DNA from: Lachnospiraceae bacterium UBA3689
Lineage (GTDB): Bacteria; Bacillota; Clostridia; Lachnospirales; Lachnospiraceae
Length of the DNA: 64,000 nt
NCBI GenBank assembly: GCA_002371465.1
Contig: DFIU01000010.1
Span: 1 to 64,000 of the forward strand
Reading direction: 5' to 3'
Below, piece by piece: positions 1-8,391 of this stretch (its first letter is position 1; every line of letters begins with the position of its first letter). The notes beneath the pieces were generated by a model, which was not told where the DNA came from, did not search any database, and saw only the letters and a program-made list of their open reading frames with translations. Made by a program: the position numbers and the translations under genes.

Positions 1-25
1 CGGGGTTCGAATCCCCGATGCTTCA
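1..25 (+). tRNA. tRNA, 3' end only
   Basis: The window opens inside a tRNA. A 5-bp T stem (CGGGG/CCCCG) closes the loop TTCGAAT at 6-12. The 3' acceptor strand ATGCTTC and discriminator A follow at 18-25. CCA is not encoded. The anticodon lies off the left edge, so the amino acid cannot be named. A hairpin terminator follows directly. Confidence 0.8.
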
Positions 26-27
26 TT

Positions 28-56
28 CGCCGGTTACGAAAGTAAACCGGCGTTTT
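28..56 (+). terminator. Intrinsic terminator after the first tRNA
   Basis: An 8-bp perfect stem, CGCCGGTT (28-35) with AACCGGCG (45-52), is followed by TTTT. It sits three bases after the tRNA 3' end and would end that transcript. Confidence 0.75.
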
Positions 57-103
57 GCATATATGCATATATTTTCGACCGTATCTATCGGTCCCCCTGC
101 CAT

Positions 104-185
<82 letters not shown>

Positions 186-258
186 TTTTCTTTTCTGACC
201 CGGCGGCTCCTTCAGCTGCCGATTTCAACTTTATTTTCCATATTGACAGGAAGTGCTT

Positions 259-2331
259 ATGACAAGAGAACAGTACCAATCCCTTCACCTAAAAGACCTG
301 CGGGACATCGCCAAGTCGAGAGGGGCGAAGCGGACTTCAACGATGCGGAAGGGCGAGCTGATTGACCTGATGCTGCGCCTCGATCAGGAGGGGCAAAGCG
401 AGGGGGCTTCCTCTGCGGAGGCGGAGGAAGTGAAAACCGGCAGCAGGCAGAATCGCCGGTCCCCGGCAACTGCCGACAATGTTACTGCAAATGATGTCCA
501 TTCAAAGGCAGGGGATAACCTGTCTGGGGCTGTTGAGGCGCAATCTTCGGCAAGTGACACGAACTCTGCGATAACCGGTGAACGGCAGAATAGCTATCAA
601 GATGAGAGCTGCCGGGGACGCAGGGGAAATTCCAACGAGTCCTATGGTCGGGGACCGGCAAAGCGGAATGGTGAGGCATCCGCAAGGGGTTATCACGGGC
701 AGGCGGATCACCGCCAGTATGGGACCGGAAGGCAGCAGGGCTATGCAGGCCGCCGCTCATCCTCAACCGGGGAAAACTACAGGTCAACAGACCGCCGTCC
801 CTTTTCAAATGGGGCGCATGGCAGAACAGCGGATCGCAGGGAGCCCTATATTAAAGACCACCACGGTTATACGGAACGGCACGACACATCCCAAAGCGAA
901 GGTCACAGCTATTGGGGGCATCAGGTCTTTCAAAATGAGGACCACCATCACATGGAAGGATCTCATGACCTTCCGGAGATGACCGGCCGGGAGGAAGCCC
1001 GATCGGACTACTCAAGCAAACCGACTCATTCGGATGTTGGATTTAACCAATCCTTAAATCCTATGGACCGGGAACCGATCGAGACGGGAGAGCAGCAGGG
1101 AACTGGTCATGAGGACCATTTCTATGAGGAGCCCGCGTCTTCCGAGGAGAACGGGGATCGGACAGAGAACCCGGCATCTTCTATCCAGCATCCCAGGCTG
1201 CCGGGCGATACCGGCATCCAGGTGCGGGGCATCCTGGAAGTCATGCCGGACGGCTTCGGTTTCCTTAGGAGCGACAATTTCCTGCCGGGCGAGGAGGACG
1301 TCTATGTGTCCCCCTCTCAGATCCGCCGCTTCAATTTAAAGACGGGCGATATGATCGCCGGCAACAAACGGAGCCGCGCCCAGGGGGAGAAATACGGAGC
1401 TCTGCTCTATGTCTCCTCCGTCAATGATCTGCCGCCGGACAGCGCCCGCCGCCGCGACTCCTTTGAGAAGATGACGCCCGTTTTCCCCAATAAACGGATT
1501 GAGCTGGAGCGGGCGGACGGATCGAGGGCGACCCGGATCGTGGACCTGATCAGTCCGATCGGCTACGGGCAAAGAGGTATGATCGTCTCGCCGCCTAAGG
1601 CGGGTAAGACGACCCTCTTAAAGGATATCGCCAAGTCGATTCTGACCGGCAATCCCGACGCCAACCTGATCATCCTCCTTATCGATGAGCGACCGGAGGA
1701 AGTGACGGATATGAAGGAGACGGTCCATGGAAAAAATGTGGAGATCATCTACTCCACCTTTGACGAACTGCCCGAACACCACCGCAGGGTGGCGGAAATG
1801 GTCATGGAACGCGCCAAGCGGCTGGTGGAACACCACGAGGACGTCATCATTTTGCTGGATTCCATCACGAGGCTGACCCGCGCCTACAACATTCTGGTTC
1901 CCCAGAGCGGTCGGACCTTATCCGGAGGTCTCGATCCGGCAGCCCTCTACATGCCCAAGAAGTTCTTTGGGGCGGCGAGAAATATGCGGGAGGGCGGCAG
2001 TCTGACCATCCTGGCGACGGCTCTGGTCGATACGGGATCGAAAATGGACGATGTGGTCTATGAGGAATTCAAGGGGACCGGCAACATGGAACTGATCCTG
2101 GATCGGAAATTACAAGAGCGCCGCATTTTCCCCGCTATTGATATCGCCAAGTCGGGAACCCGGAGGGAAGACCTGCTGCTGACGCCTAAGGAACTCCGTG
2201 CCGTCAATCTGATGAGACGGAAGATGAACGGCCTCAAGTCGGAGGACGCAGTGGACGCCATTATCAACGCATTTTCCACCTTCCCGACCAATGAGACGGT
2301 GGTCAACGCCGTGCTTTCCAAGTGGAAGTAA
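259..2331 (+). CDS. rho: Transcription termination factor Rho with a long disordered insert
   Basis: Rho is the hexameric RNA-dependent ATPase that ends transcription. At 690 residues this protein far exceeds the usual roughly 420. A Rho_N domain (about 8-40) is followed by about 270 residues of low-complexity sequence. The part near 110-185 is rich in R, G, Y, Q and S, and the part near 190-310 is rich in H, D, E and S. Next come the cold-shock-like RNA-binding domain (about 323-368) and the ATPase core, with Walker A SPPKAGKTTLL near 443-453 and the segment GTGNMELILDRKL near 606. A GTG at 253 is in frame, but it overlaps the Shine-Dalgarno AGGAAG (248-253). That motif is correctly spaced for the ATG at 259, which I chose. 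Family identity is certain. The role of the insert is unknown from sequence. Confidence 0.97.
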   Translation: MTREQYQSLHLKDLRDIAKSRGAKRTSTMRKGELIDLMLRLDQEGQSEGASSAEAEEVKTGSRQNRRSPATADNVTANDVHSKAGDNLSGAVEAQSSASDTNSAITGERQNSYQDESCRGRRGNSNESYGRGPAKRNGEASARGYHGQADHRQYGTGRQQGYAGRRSSSTGENYRSTDRRPFSNGAHGRTADRREPYIKDHHGYTERHDTSQSEGHSYWGHQVFQNEDHHHMEGSHDLPEMTGREEARSDYSSKPTHSDVGFNQSLNPMDREPIETGEQQGTGHEDHFYEEPASSEENGDRTENPASSIQHPRLPGDTGIQVRGILEVMPDGFGFLRSDNFLPGEEDVYVSPSQIRRFNLKTGDMIAGNKRSRAQGEKYGALLYVSSVNDLPPDSARRRDSFEKMTPVFPNKRIELERADGSRATRIVDLISPIGYGQRGMIVSPPKAGKTTLLKDIAKSILTGNPDANLIILLIDERPEEVTDMKETVHGKNVEIIYSTFDELPEHHRRVAEMVMERAKRLVEHHEDVIILLDSITRLTRAYNILVPQSGRTLSGGLDPAALYMPKKFFGAARNMREGGSLTILATALVDTGSKMDDVVYEEFKGTGNMELILDRKLQERRIFPAIDIAKSGTRREDLLLTPKELRAVNLMRRKMNGLKSEDAVDAIINAFSTFPTNETVVNAVLSKWK

Positions 2332-2338
2332 AAAGCGC

Positions 2339-2367
2339 TTGCAATTCACGGAGGCGTATGCTAGAAT
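2339..2367 (+). promoter_or_regulatory. Promoter for rpmE
   Basis: The -35 element TTGCAA (2339-2344), a 17-bp spacer and the -10 element TAGAAT (2362-2367) form a sigma-A-like promoter. A TG one base before the -10 gives it an extended -10. It starts just after the rho stop codon and predicts a leader of about 70 nt on rpmE. Confidence 0.7.
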
Positions 2368-2443
2368 AAACTTCGCTGTTTATGGACGGCGTCTGATGTA
2401 ACGAAAAGTCCGGTATTAGCTTATATATAAAGAGGTGAAAGAG

Positions 2444-2650
2444 ATGAAGGAAGGAATCCATCCGCAGTACTACGCTGCAACCGTTACCTGCAACTGTGGC
2501 AATACCTTTACAGTAGGTTCCACAAAGCAGGAGATTCACGTTGAAGTCTGCTCCAAGTGCCATCCGTTCTATACTGGCCAGCAGAAGGCAGCACAGGCTC
2601 GCGGCCGTGTTGAAGCATTCAACAAGAAATACGGTATGGCTAACAAGTAA
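2444..2650 (+). CDS. rpmE: 50S ribosomal protein L31
   Basis: L31 is a small protein of the large ribosomal subunit that contacts the 30S subunit. The 68-residue product keeps the zinc-binding cysteines of the C+ type: C16-x-C18 and C36-x2-C39. That form is known to serve as a zinc store in Bacillus. The ATG at 2444 is preferred over the in-frame GTG at 2435, because that GTG is part of the Shine-Dalgarno AGAGGTG. The gene has its own promoter and terminator, so it is probably transcribed as a single unit. Confidence 0.96.
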   Translation: MKEGIHPQYYAATVTCNCGNTFTVGSTKQEIHVEVCSKCHPFYTGQQKAAQARGRVEAFNKKYGMANK

Positions 2651-2671
2651 TTTAAGTTTAGCTGTATGAAG

Positions 2672-2704
2672 GAGACGGGCGCTTTGTCCGTCTCTGTTTT
2701 TTTA
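2672..2704 (+). terminator. Terminator after rpmE
   Basis: GAGACGG (2672-2678) pairs with CCGTCTC (2688-2694) and is followed by a T-rich run to 2704. It lies between rpmE and the DUF1385 gene. Since little room is left for a promoter before the next gene, some read-through is likely. Confidence 0.8.
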
Positions 2705-2732
2705 CAGAAAACCTTCCCAAAAGGAGGATCGC

Positions 2733-3845
2733 ATGCAAAAAAACTGTGGAATCGGCGGTCAGGCTCTGATTGAAGGCATCATGATGAGACATAAGAACCG
2801 CTATTCAATGGCGGCACGAAAACCGGACGGCAGTATCGCTACGGAAGTCCGGGACTTTCGCAGTCTGTTCGGATCGGGAGCCTGGACCCGCCTGCCCATC
2901 GTAAGAGGAGCCCTGTCCTTTATCGATTCCCTGGCGGTCGGCATTACAACCCTCATGTGGTCGGCTGACGTCGCCTCGGAAGAGGAGGAAGACGCCTCTT
3001 CAAAAGGTGCAAAAAATAAGGGGGAAGAAGGGGACCGTGCCTGGGACGCGGCGATGACCGCTGCCTTGCTCTTCTCTCTGGCCTTTTCGGTCGTTCTCTT
3101 CATGTTGCTGCCCTATTGGATCGCGGGACTGTTGAGACGGTTCGGAGCAGGCTCGGTTCTGGTCAATCTGGCGGAGGCGCTGATCAGGATTGTCATTTTT
3201 CTTGCCTATATGCTGACCATTTCCCGCATGAAAGATATCCAGCGGACCTTCTCCTATCATGGGGCGGAGCATAAGTGCATCAACTGCCTGGAGCAGGGGC
3301 TTGACCTCAATGTAGAAAATGTTATGAAGAGTTCCCGCCAGCACCGGCGCTGCGGGACCAGTTTCCTGTTGATCACGATTATCATCAGCGTCCTTGCCTT
3401 TTTGATCCTGGGGCTTTTTGGCATCCGGTCGCCGGTTATGCGGCTTTTGATGCGGCTGGTCCTGATTCCCCTCATCGCCGGCGTCTCTTTTGAGATCCTG
3501 CGTTATGCGGGCAGTCATGAGGGACCCATTATCAACCAGCTGGTAAGACCGGGTCTTGCCCTGCAAAAGCTGGTCACCAATGAACCTGATGAGGAGATGT
3601 GTCAGGTCGCCATCGCGGCTGTCGAGGCGGTCTTTGACTGGCAGGCATACTTAAGTGGGAACGAAGAAGATCGAGTCTCTCATGCCGGGGTTCAGGGAGT
3701 TCAGGCAGAAGCCAAAGTTCAGGTGAAATCCAGTACACTGAAAGAACCCAAAGCCCAGGTGGAAGTCGATCCGTTAGCAGAGTCAGAATCTTTGACGTCT
3801 GCTAAAGCCGGGCAGTTTCCTGATCCGGATGGAGAACCGGCATGA
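2733..3845 (+). CDS. DUF1385 family membrane protein
   Basis: This 370-residue protein belongs to a conserved family of unknown function usually found beside prmC and prfA in Clostridia. The N-terminal motif GIGGQALIEGIMMR and the central YHGAEHK (near 175-181) are family hallmarks. About four hydrophobic helices are visible, near 112-140, 150-170, 208-232 and 236-254. The last 70 or so residues are polar, variable and probably cytoplasmic. The start is well set by AAAGGAGG upstream. It overlaps prmC by 4 bp, so the two are likely translationally coupled. The biochemical role is unknown. Confidence 0.85.
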   Translation: MQKNCGIGGQALIEGIMMRHKNRYSMAARKPDGSIATEVRDFRSLFGSGAWTRLPIVRGALSFIDSLAVGITTLMWSADVASEEEEDASSKGAKNKGEEGDRAWDAAMTAALLFSLAFSVVLFMLLPYWIAGLLRRFGAGSVLVNLAEALIRIVIFLAYMLTISRMKDIQRTFSYHGAEHKCINCLEQGLDLNVENVMKSSRQHRRCGTSFLLITIIISVLAFLILGLFGIRSPVMRLLMRLVLIPLIAGVSFEILRYAGSHEGPIINQLVRPGLALQKLVTNEPDEEMCQVAIAAVEAVFDWQAYLSGNEEDRVSHAGVQGVQAEAKVQVKSSTLKEPKAQVEVDPLAESESLTSAKAGQFPDPDGEPA

Positions 3846-4681
3846 CCTGGGCGGATCTGGTTAAACGGGGCAGAGAGATCCTGAAGGAGCAGGGCATTGA
3901 AAATGCCGCCTATGACGCCCGGGACCTCCTGCTTTGCGCAGCGGACCTGGACCTCTCCGCCTACCTGCTCAAGATGCGGGAAGAGGCGGATGGGGATCTT
4001 TCAGACCGCTATCTGGAATGGATCAAAAGGAGGGCGAAGCACGAGCCCCTGCAGTACATCACCGGCAGGGCTTGTTTTTACGGCAGGACTTTTGGGGTAA
4101 GACCCGGCGTCCTCATTCCCCGCTATGACACGGAGACCCTGATCGAAGCCGTCCTGCCCGATTTAAAAGAAAATCAAAGGATTCTCGATCTTTGCTGCGG
4201 CAGCGGCTGCATCTTATTGACGCTGCTGGCGGAGGGACCGGCAAGCTCGACCGGACTTGCTGCTGACCTGTCCGATACGGCGCTTGCCGTGACAGAGGAC
4301 AATATGAAAAGGCTGAACCTTGCGGGCAGGGCTAAGACCCGAAAAAGCGACCTCTTTGAGGAGATTTCGGAGAATTTTGACCTGATCGTATCCAATCCGC
4401 CCTATATTCCAAGTGACGTTGTCGAAATGCTTACCTCAGAGGTCCGGGACTTTGAGCCCCATCTGGCTCTTGACGGGGAGGAGGACGGTCTTGCTTTTTA
4501 CCGGCGCATCGTCCGCGAAGCTCCGGCGCATTTAAACTCCGGGGGCATGCTGGCGTTTGAAATCGGCTATGACCAGGGACCTGCCGTAAAGCAGCTCATG
4601 GAAGAGGGGGACTTTGAAGAGGTCCGGGTGATCCGGGATCTATCGGACAAGGACCGCGTCGCAGCAGGCAGAAGAAAGTGA
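3842..4681 (+). CDS. prmC: Release factor glutamine methyltransferase
   Basis: PrmC uses S-adenosylmethionine to methylate the glutamine of the GGQ motif in release factors, which aids peptide release. The 279-residue product shows an N-terminal helical domain, the methyltransferase motif I DLCCGSG (116-122) and the catalytic NPPY (185-188) that binds the target glutamine. The start ATG overlaps the stop of the DUF1385 gene. Its substrate gene, prfA, follows after 3 bp, the usual arrangement. Confidence 0.96.
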   Translation: MTWADLVKRGREILKEQGIENAAYDARDLLLCAADLDLSAYLLKMREEADGDLSDRYLEWIKRRAKHEPLQYITGRACFYGRTFGVRPGVLIPRYDTETLIEAVLPDLKENQRILDLCCGSGCILLTLLAEGPASSTGLAADLSDTALAVTEDNMKRLNLAGRAKTRKSDLFEEISENFDLIVSNPPYIPSDVVEMLTSEVRDFEPHLALDGEEDGLAFYRRIVREAPAHLNSGGMLAFEIGYDQGPAVKQLMEEGDFEEVRVIRDLSDKDRVAAGRRK

Positions 4682-4684
4682 ACT

Positions 4685-5758
4685 ATGTTTGAACAATTAG
4701 AAAAGGCATCCGTAAGGCTGAAAGAGGTCCTGCATGAAATGGCTTCTCCCGAAGCCCAGCAGACTTCCGGCAAAATGATGCAGCTTATGAAGGAGCAGGC
4801 GGACCTGCAGCCGGTTGTGGATACCTATGAACAGTATAAAGAGGCGGTCCGGGATGAAGCGGACAGCCGGGACCTCCTTAAGGTGGAAGAGGATCCCGAT
4901 ATGCGGGAAATGCTGAAGGAGGAGCTTGAGCAGGCTTTGAGCAAAAAGGAGAGCCTTGCGGAAGAACTGAAGCTGCTCCTTTTGCCCAAGGACCCCAACG
5001 CGGACCGGAATGTGATTCTGGAGATCCGCGCCGGAGCAGGGGGAGATGAGGCGGCTCTTTTTGCCGCCGACCTCTACCGGATGTACTCCCGCTACGCCGA
5101 CCGGAAGGGATGGAAGGTCGAGCTCTTGTCCGTCAATGAAAACGGTCTGGGCGGCTTTAAAGAATGTACCTCTATGATCAGCGGCGCGGGCGTCTACGCA
5201 AGGCTCAAGTTTGAGAGCGGGACCCACCGGGTCCAGCGCATCCCGGTGACCGAGAGCAACGGCAAGATCCAGACTTCGACGGCGACCGTGGCAATCATGC
5301 CGGAGGCACGGGATGTCGATATAACGATCGATCCTAAGGACTGCCGTTTCGACGTCTTCCGGGCGACCGGCAACGGGGGGCAGTGCGTCAATACGACGGA
5401 CTCCGCCGTCCGCTTGACTCACCTGCCGACCGGGATCGTCGTCTCCTGCCAGGATGAAAAGTCCCAGCTGAAGAACCGGGCCAAGGCGATGAAGGTTTTA
5501 AAAACCCGTCTCTATGACCTGGAACTGCAAAAGGAGCAGCAGGAGCGGGCGGACTTAAGACGGAGCCAGGTGGGAACCGGGGACCGGTCGGAGAAGATCA
5601 GGACCTACAATTTCCCCCAGGGCAGGGTGACCGACCACAGGATCCATTTGACACTTCATAAAATTGAAAGTATGATCGACGGAGATATGGATGAGCTGAT
5701 CGACGCCCTGATCCGGGAGGAGAGGACCAGGCAGCTGTCCATAAACGGCGCGGATTGA
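4685..5758 (+). CDS. prfA: Peptide chain release factor 1
   Basis: RF1 recognises UAA and UAG stop codons and triggers hydrolysis of peptidyl-tRNA. The 357-residue protein has normal length. The stop-codon recognition motif PVT is at 187-189 and the catalytic GGQ at 231-233. An N-terminal coiled-coil-rich domain spans roughly 1-105. The gene sits inside the operon between prmC and glmM. Confidence 0.98.
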   Translation: MFEQLEKASVRLKEVLHEMASPEAQQTSGKMMQLMKEQADLQPVVDTYEQYKEAVRDEADSRDLLKVEEDPDMREMLKEELEQALSKKESLAEELKLLLLPKDPNADRNVILEIRAGAGGDEAALFAADLYRMYSRYADRKGWKVELLSVNENGLGGFKECTSMISGAGVYARLKFESGTHRVQRIPVTESNGKIQTSTATVAIMPEARDVDITIDPKDCRFDVFRATGNGGQCVNTTDSAVRLTHLPTGIVVSCQDEKSQLKNRAKAMKVLKTRLYDLELQKEQQERADLRRSQVGTGDRSEKIRTYNFPQGRVTDHRIHLTLHKIESMIDGDMDELIDALIREERTRQLSINGAD

Positions 5759-5793
5759 GCGCTTTATTAAAAAATGATACAGGAGATTGGACT

Positions 5794-7146
5794 ATGGGAA
5801 AGTACTTTGGTACAGACGGTTTCAGAGGAGAAGCAAATGTCCAGCTGACAGCGGAAAAGGCATTTAAGGTCGGCCGCTATCTGGGATGGTATTACGGCAG
5901 TATGCACGAGGACGGCAAGGCTCAGATCGTCATCGGAAAGGATACCAGAAGGAGCAGCTATATGCTGGAGGACGCCCTTGCGTCGGGTCTGACTTCATCC
6001 GGAGCGGACGCCCTGCTTCTGCATGTCACGACGACTCCGTCCGTCTCCTATGTCGTTCGGACCGGCGGCTTTGACTGCGGCGTCATGATCTCCGCCAGTC
6101 ACAACCCCTTCTATGACAACGGCATCAAGATCATGCGGGCTAACGGTCAGAAGATCGAGCCGGAGATCGAAGAGAAGATCGAGGCCTATATCGACGGCGA
6201 GATCGACGAGCTGCCCTACGCGACCCGGGAGGGGATCGGCCGCACGGTGGACTACCAGGCGGGCAGGAACCGCTACATCGGCTACCTGATGACCGTTCCT
6301 ACCGTTGCCTACAAGGGCAAGCGGATCGGTCTTGACTGCGCAAACGGCAGTTCATCGTCCATCGCCAAGAGCGTTTTTGAAGCCCTGGGAGCCAAGGTCC
6401 TGGTCATCAACAATACGCCGGACGGCACCAACATCAACCGGGGCTGCGGATCGACCCATATCGAGGCTCTGCAGAACTTTGTCATCGACAACGGACTGGA
6501 CGCCGGTTTTGCCTATGACGGCGACGCCGACCGCTGCCTTGCCGTCGATGAGAAGGGCAGGATCGTCGACGGCGACCACATCCTCTTTTTGTGCGGCAAG
6601 TACTTAAAGGAGGAGGGGCTTTTGAAGGACCAGACGGTTGTGACCACCATCATGTCCAATCTGGGTCTTTACAAGGCGCTTGAGGCAAATGGGATGCGGA
6701 GCGAGCAGACCAATGTCGGCGATAAATTCGTGGCGGAAAATATGATGGCAAACGGATATTCCCTGGGCGGGGAACAGTCCGGTCATATCATTTTCAGCAA
6801 ATACGCGACGACCGGAGACGGCATCTTGACCTCCCTTATGGTCATGCAGGCGGTCGTCGATCAGAAGAGTACCCTGGGAACCCTGTCCTCCGAGATGAAG
6901 TCCTATCCCCAGGTCCTCAAAAATATCCGGGTCGCGGACAAGGAAGAGGCACAGCGGCATCCGGCGGTCGTGGAAGAGTGCCGCAAGATTACTGAGGAAC
7001 TTGCCGGCGACGGCCGCATCCTGATGCGGGCAAGCGGAACGGAGCCGCTCGTCCGGGTTATGGTGGAAGCCAGGACCAACGATATCTGTGAGAAGTATGT
7101 CGACCGGGTCATCGATGTGATCAAGGCGGAAGGACTGGCAATCTGA
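5794..7146 (+). CDS. glmM: Phosphoglucosamine mutase
   Basis: GlmM converts glucosamine-6-phosphate to glucosamine-1-phosphate on the way to UDP-GlcNAc for peptidoglycan. In the 450-residue protein the phosphoserine loop SASHNP places the catalytic serine at 102. The metal loop DGDADR, the sugar loop GGEQSGH and the phosphate-binding RASGTEP follow in order. The ATG at 5794 has AGGAGA at 5781-5786, while the longer upstream reading lacks a good site. In many Firmicutes glmM sits directly after cdaA-cdaR. Here those genes are some 33 kb away and glmM follows prfA. Confidence 0.96.
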   Translation: MGKYFGTDGFRGEANVQLTAEKAFKVGRYLGWYYGSMHEDGKAQIVIGKDTRRSSYMLEDALASGLTSSGADALLLHVTTTPSVSYVVRTGGFDCGVMISASHNPFYDNGIKIMRANGQKIEPEIEEKIEAYIDGEIDELPYATREGIGRTVDYQAGRNRYIGYLMTVPTVAYKGKRIGLDCANGSSSSIAKSVFEALGAKVLVINNTPDGTNINRGCGSTHIEALQNFVIDNGLDAGFAYDGDADRCLAVDEKGRIVDGDHILFLCGKYLKEEGLLKDQTVVTTIMSNLGLYKALEANGMRSEQTNVGDKFVAENMMANGYSLGGEQSGHIIFSKYATTGDGILTSLMVMQAVVDQKSTLGTLSSEMKSYPQVLKNIRVADKEEAQRHPAVVEECRKITEELAGDGRILMRASGTEPLVRVMVEARTNDICEKYVDRVIDVIKAEGLAI

Positions 7147-7211
7147 ATGATGCCATGTCGGGATCCGGCTGGGTCGGACCTGGGGTGATTTTAGATAAGG
7201 GGAAGATGTTC

Positions 7212-8258
7212 ATGAAGAAAAAACTGCTGGTCTGCCTGCTGGCGGGAGCCTTGCTCCTGACCGGGTGCGGCAGAGGGGATGCGGCAGCGTCGTATCAAAA
7301 GGGTTGTCAGGCTCTTGAAGAGGGAGACTTCAAGACGGCTCAGACTCATTTTCAGGCTGTGACAAAGACGGACTACTATCAGGCGGAAGCCTACCGGGGG
7401 CTTGGTCTTGCCCAGATGAGCCAGACGGATTACGCGGATGCCTGCGTGTCCTTTGAAAAGAGCCTTCTTCACATCGACAGGCAGGACGAACGGTTTTACC
7501 GGGATGTCAGCCTCTACCTCGCCTATTGCAGGAGTTACAACGGTCAGGAGGACCGGATGGCGGAGATCTACGACCAGCTCTTAAAAAAGGATCCGGATGA
7601 CGCGGAGGTTCGCTTCTTAAGAGGCAAACTCAAGCTGAACACGGGGGACCGCAAGGGGGCAAAGGCGGATTTTGACGCGGCAGTCGCGGTGGACCAAAGC
7701 TACGACCTGTCGATCAACATCTACCAGTGCTATGACAAGCTGGACCAGAGTGCCGACGGAGCTTCCTATCTGGAACATGCGCTGGATCTCGCCAATCAAA
7801 ACGGCGGCGACGACTACAGCAAGGGTCTGGTCAATTACTATTTGCAGAACTTTGAGGACGCCAAGGAATGTCTGATCCGCGCCATCAACAAGGACGAATC
7901 CGACAGCAAGGCGGTCTTTCTTCTGGGCGAGGTCTATCTGAAAATGGACGACGTCGCCGACGCCAGGGCGGTCTATACTAAGGCTTTAAATTCCAAGAAA
8001 AATGCGGCGGGCGCCTACAACGGTCTCGCCCTCTGCGATCTCAGGGACGGCAGCTATGAATCCGCCCGGCAGAACGTGGAGGCGGGCATCGCCCTTAAGG
8101 ACCAGTCGGCGGAGCAGGGTCTCCTTTACAACGAGATCGTGATCTGTGAAAAATTAAGGGACTGGCAGACCGCCAAGGCGAAGGCAGCCGCCTACGTCGC
8201 CAAATATCCGACGGACGAGCTTGGGGTTCGGGAGAATCAGTTCCTCAAGTCAAGATAA
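7212..8258 (+). CDS. TPR-repeat lipoprotein
   Basis: The product is 348 residues. It begins with a lipoprotein signal: positive MKKK, a hydrophobic stretch, then LLTGC with C19 as the lipidated cysteine. The rest reads as successive tetratricopeptide helices, for example around YQKGCQALEEGDFKTAQTHF, so it is probably an extracytoplasmic scaffold. An in-frame ATG at 7206 is also possible, but 7212 is better spaced from AAGGGGA. It is the last gene before the terminator at 8329-8364. Its partner is not apparent. Confidence 0.82.
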   Translation: MKKKLLVCLLAGALLLTGCGRGDAAASYQKGCQALEEGDFKTAQTHFQAVTKTDYYQAEAYRGLGLAQMSQTDYADACVSFEKSLLHIDRQDERFYRDVSLYLAYCRSYNGQEDRMAEIYDQLLKKDPDDAEVRFLRGKLKLNTGDRKGAKADFDAAVAVDQSYDLSINIYQCYDKLDQSADGASYLEHALDLANQNGGDDYSKGLVNYYLQNFEDAKECLIRAINKDESDSKAVFLLGEVYLKMDDVADARAVYTKALNSKKNAAGAYNGLALCDLRDGSYESARQNVEAGIALKDQSAEQGLLYNEIVICEKLRDWQTAKAKAAAYVAKYPTDELGVRENQFLKSR

Positions 8259-8328
8259 ATATCAGGATGCGTTCCGGTAATCAAAAGTTAGACAAGTAGA
8301 TAGTAAGAAAGGCAAATGCGATAAGGTT

Positions 8329-8364
8329 AAAAGAGCCCGGGAGCGAATGCTCCCGGGCTCTTTT
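8329..8364. terminator. Bidirectional terminator between the TPR gene and argG
   Basis: This is a perfect 16-bp stem with loop GAAT. Its AAAA and TTTT ends make a U tract in either direction. It serves the plus-strand glmM/TPR transcript and the minus-strand argG transcript, which converge here. Confidence 0.93.
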
Positions 8365-8391
8365 GCGGATCGCCGAAAGGCGATAGCGACC

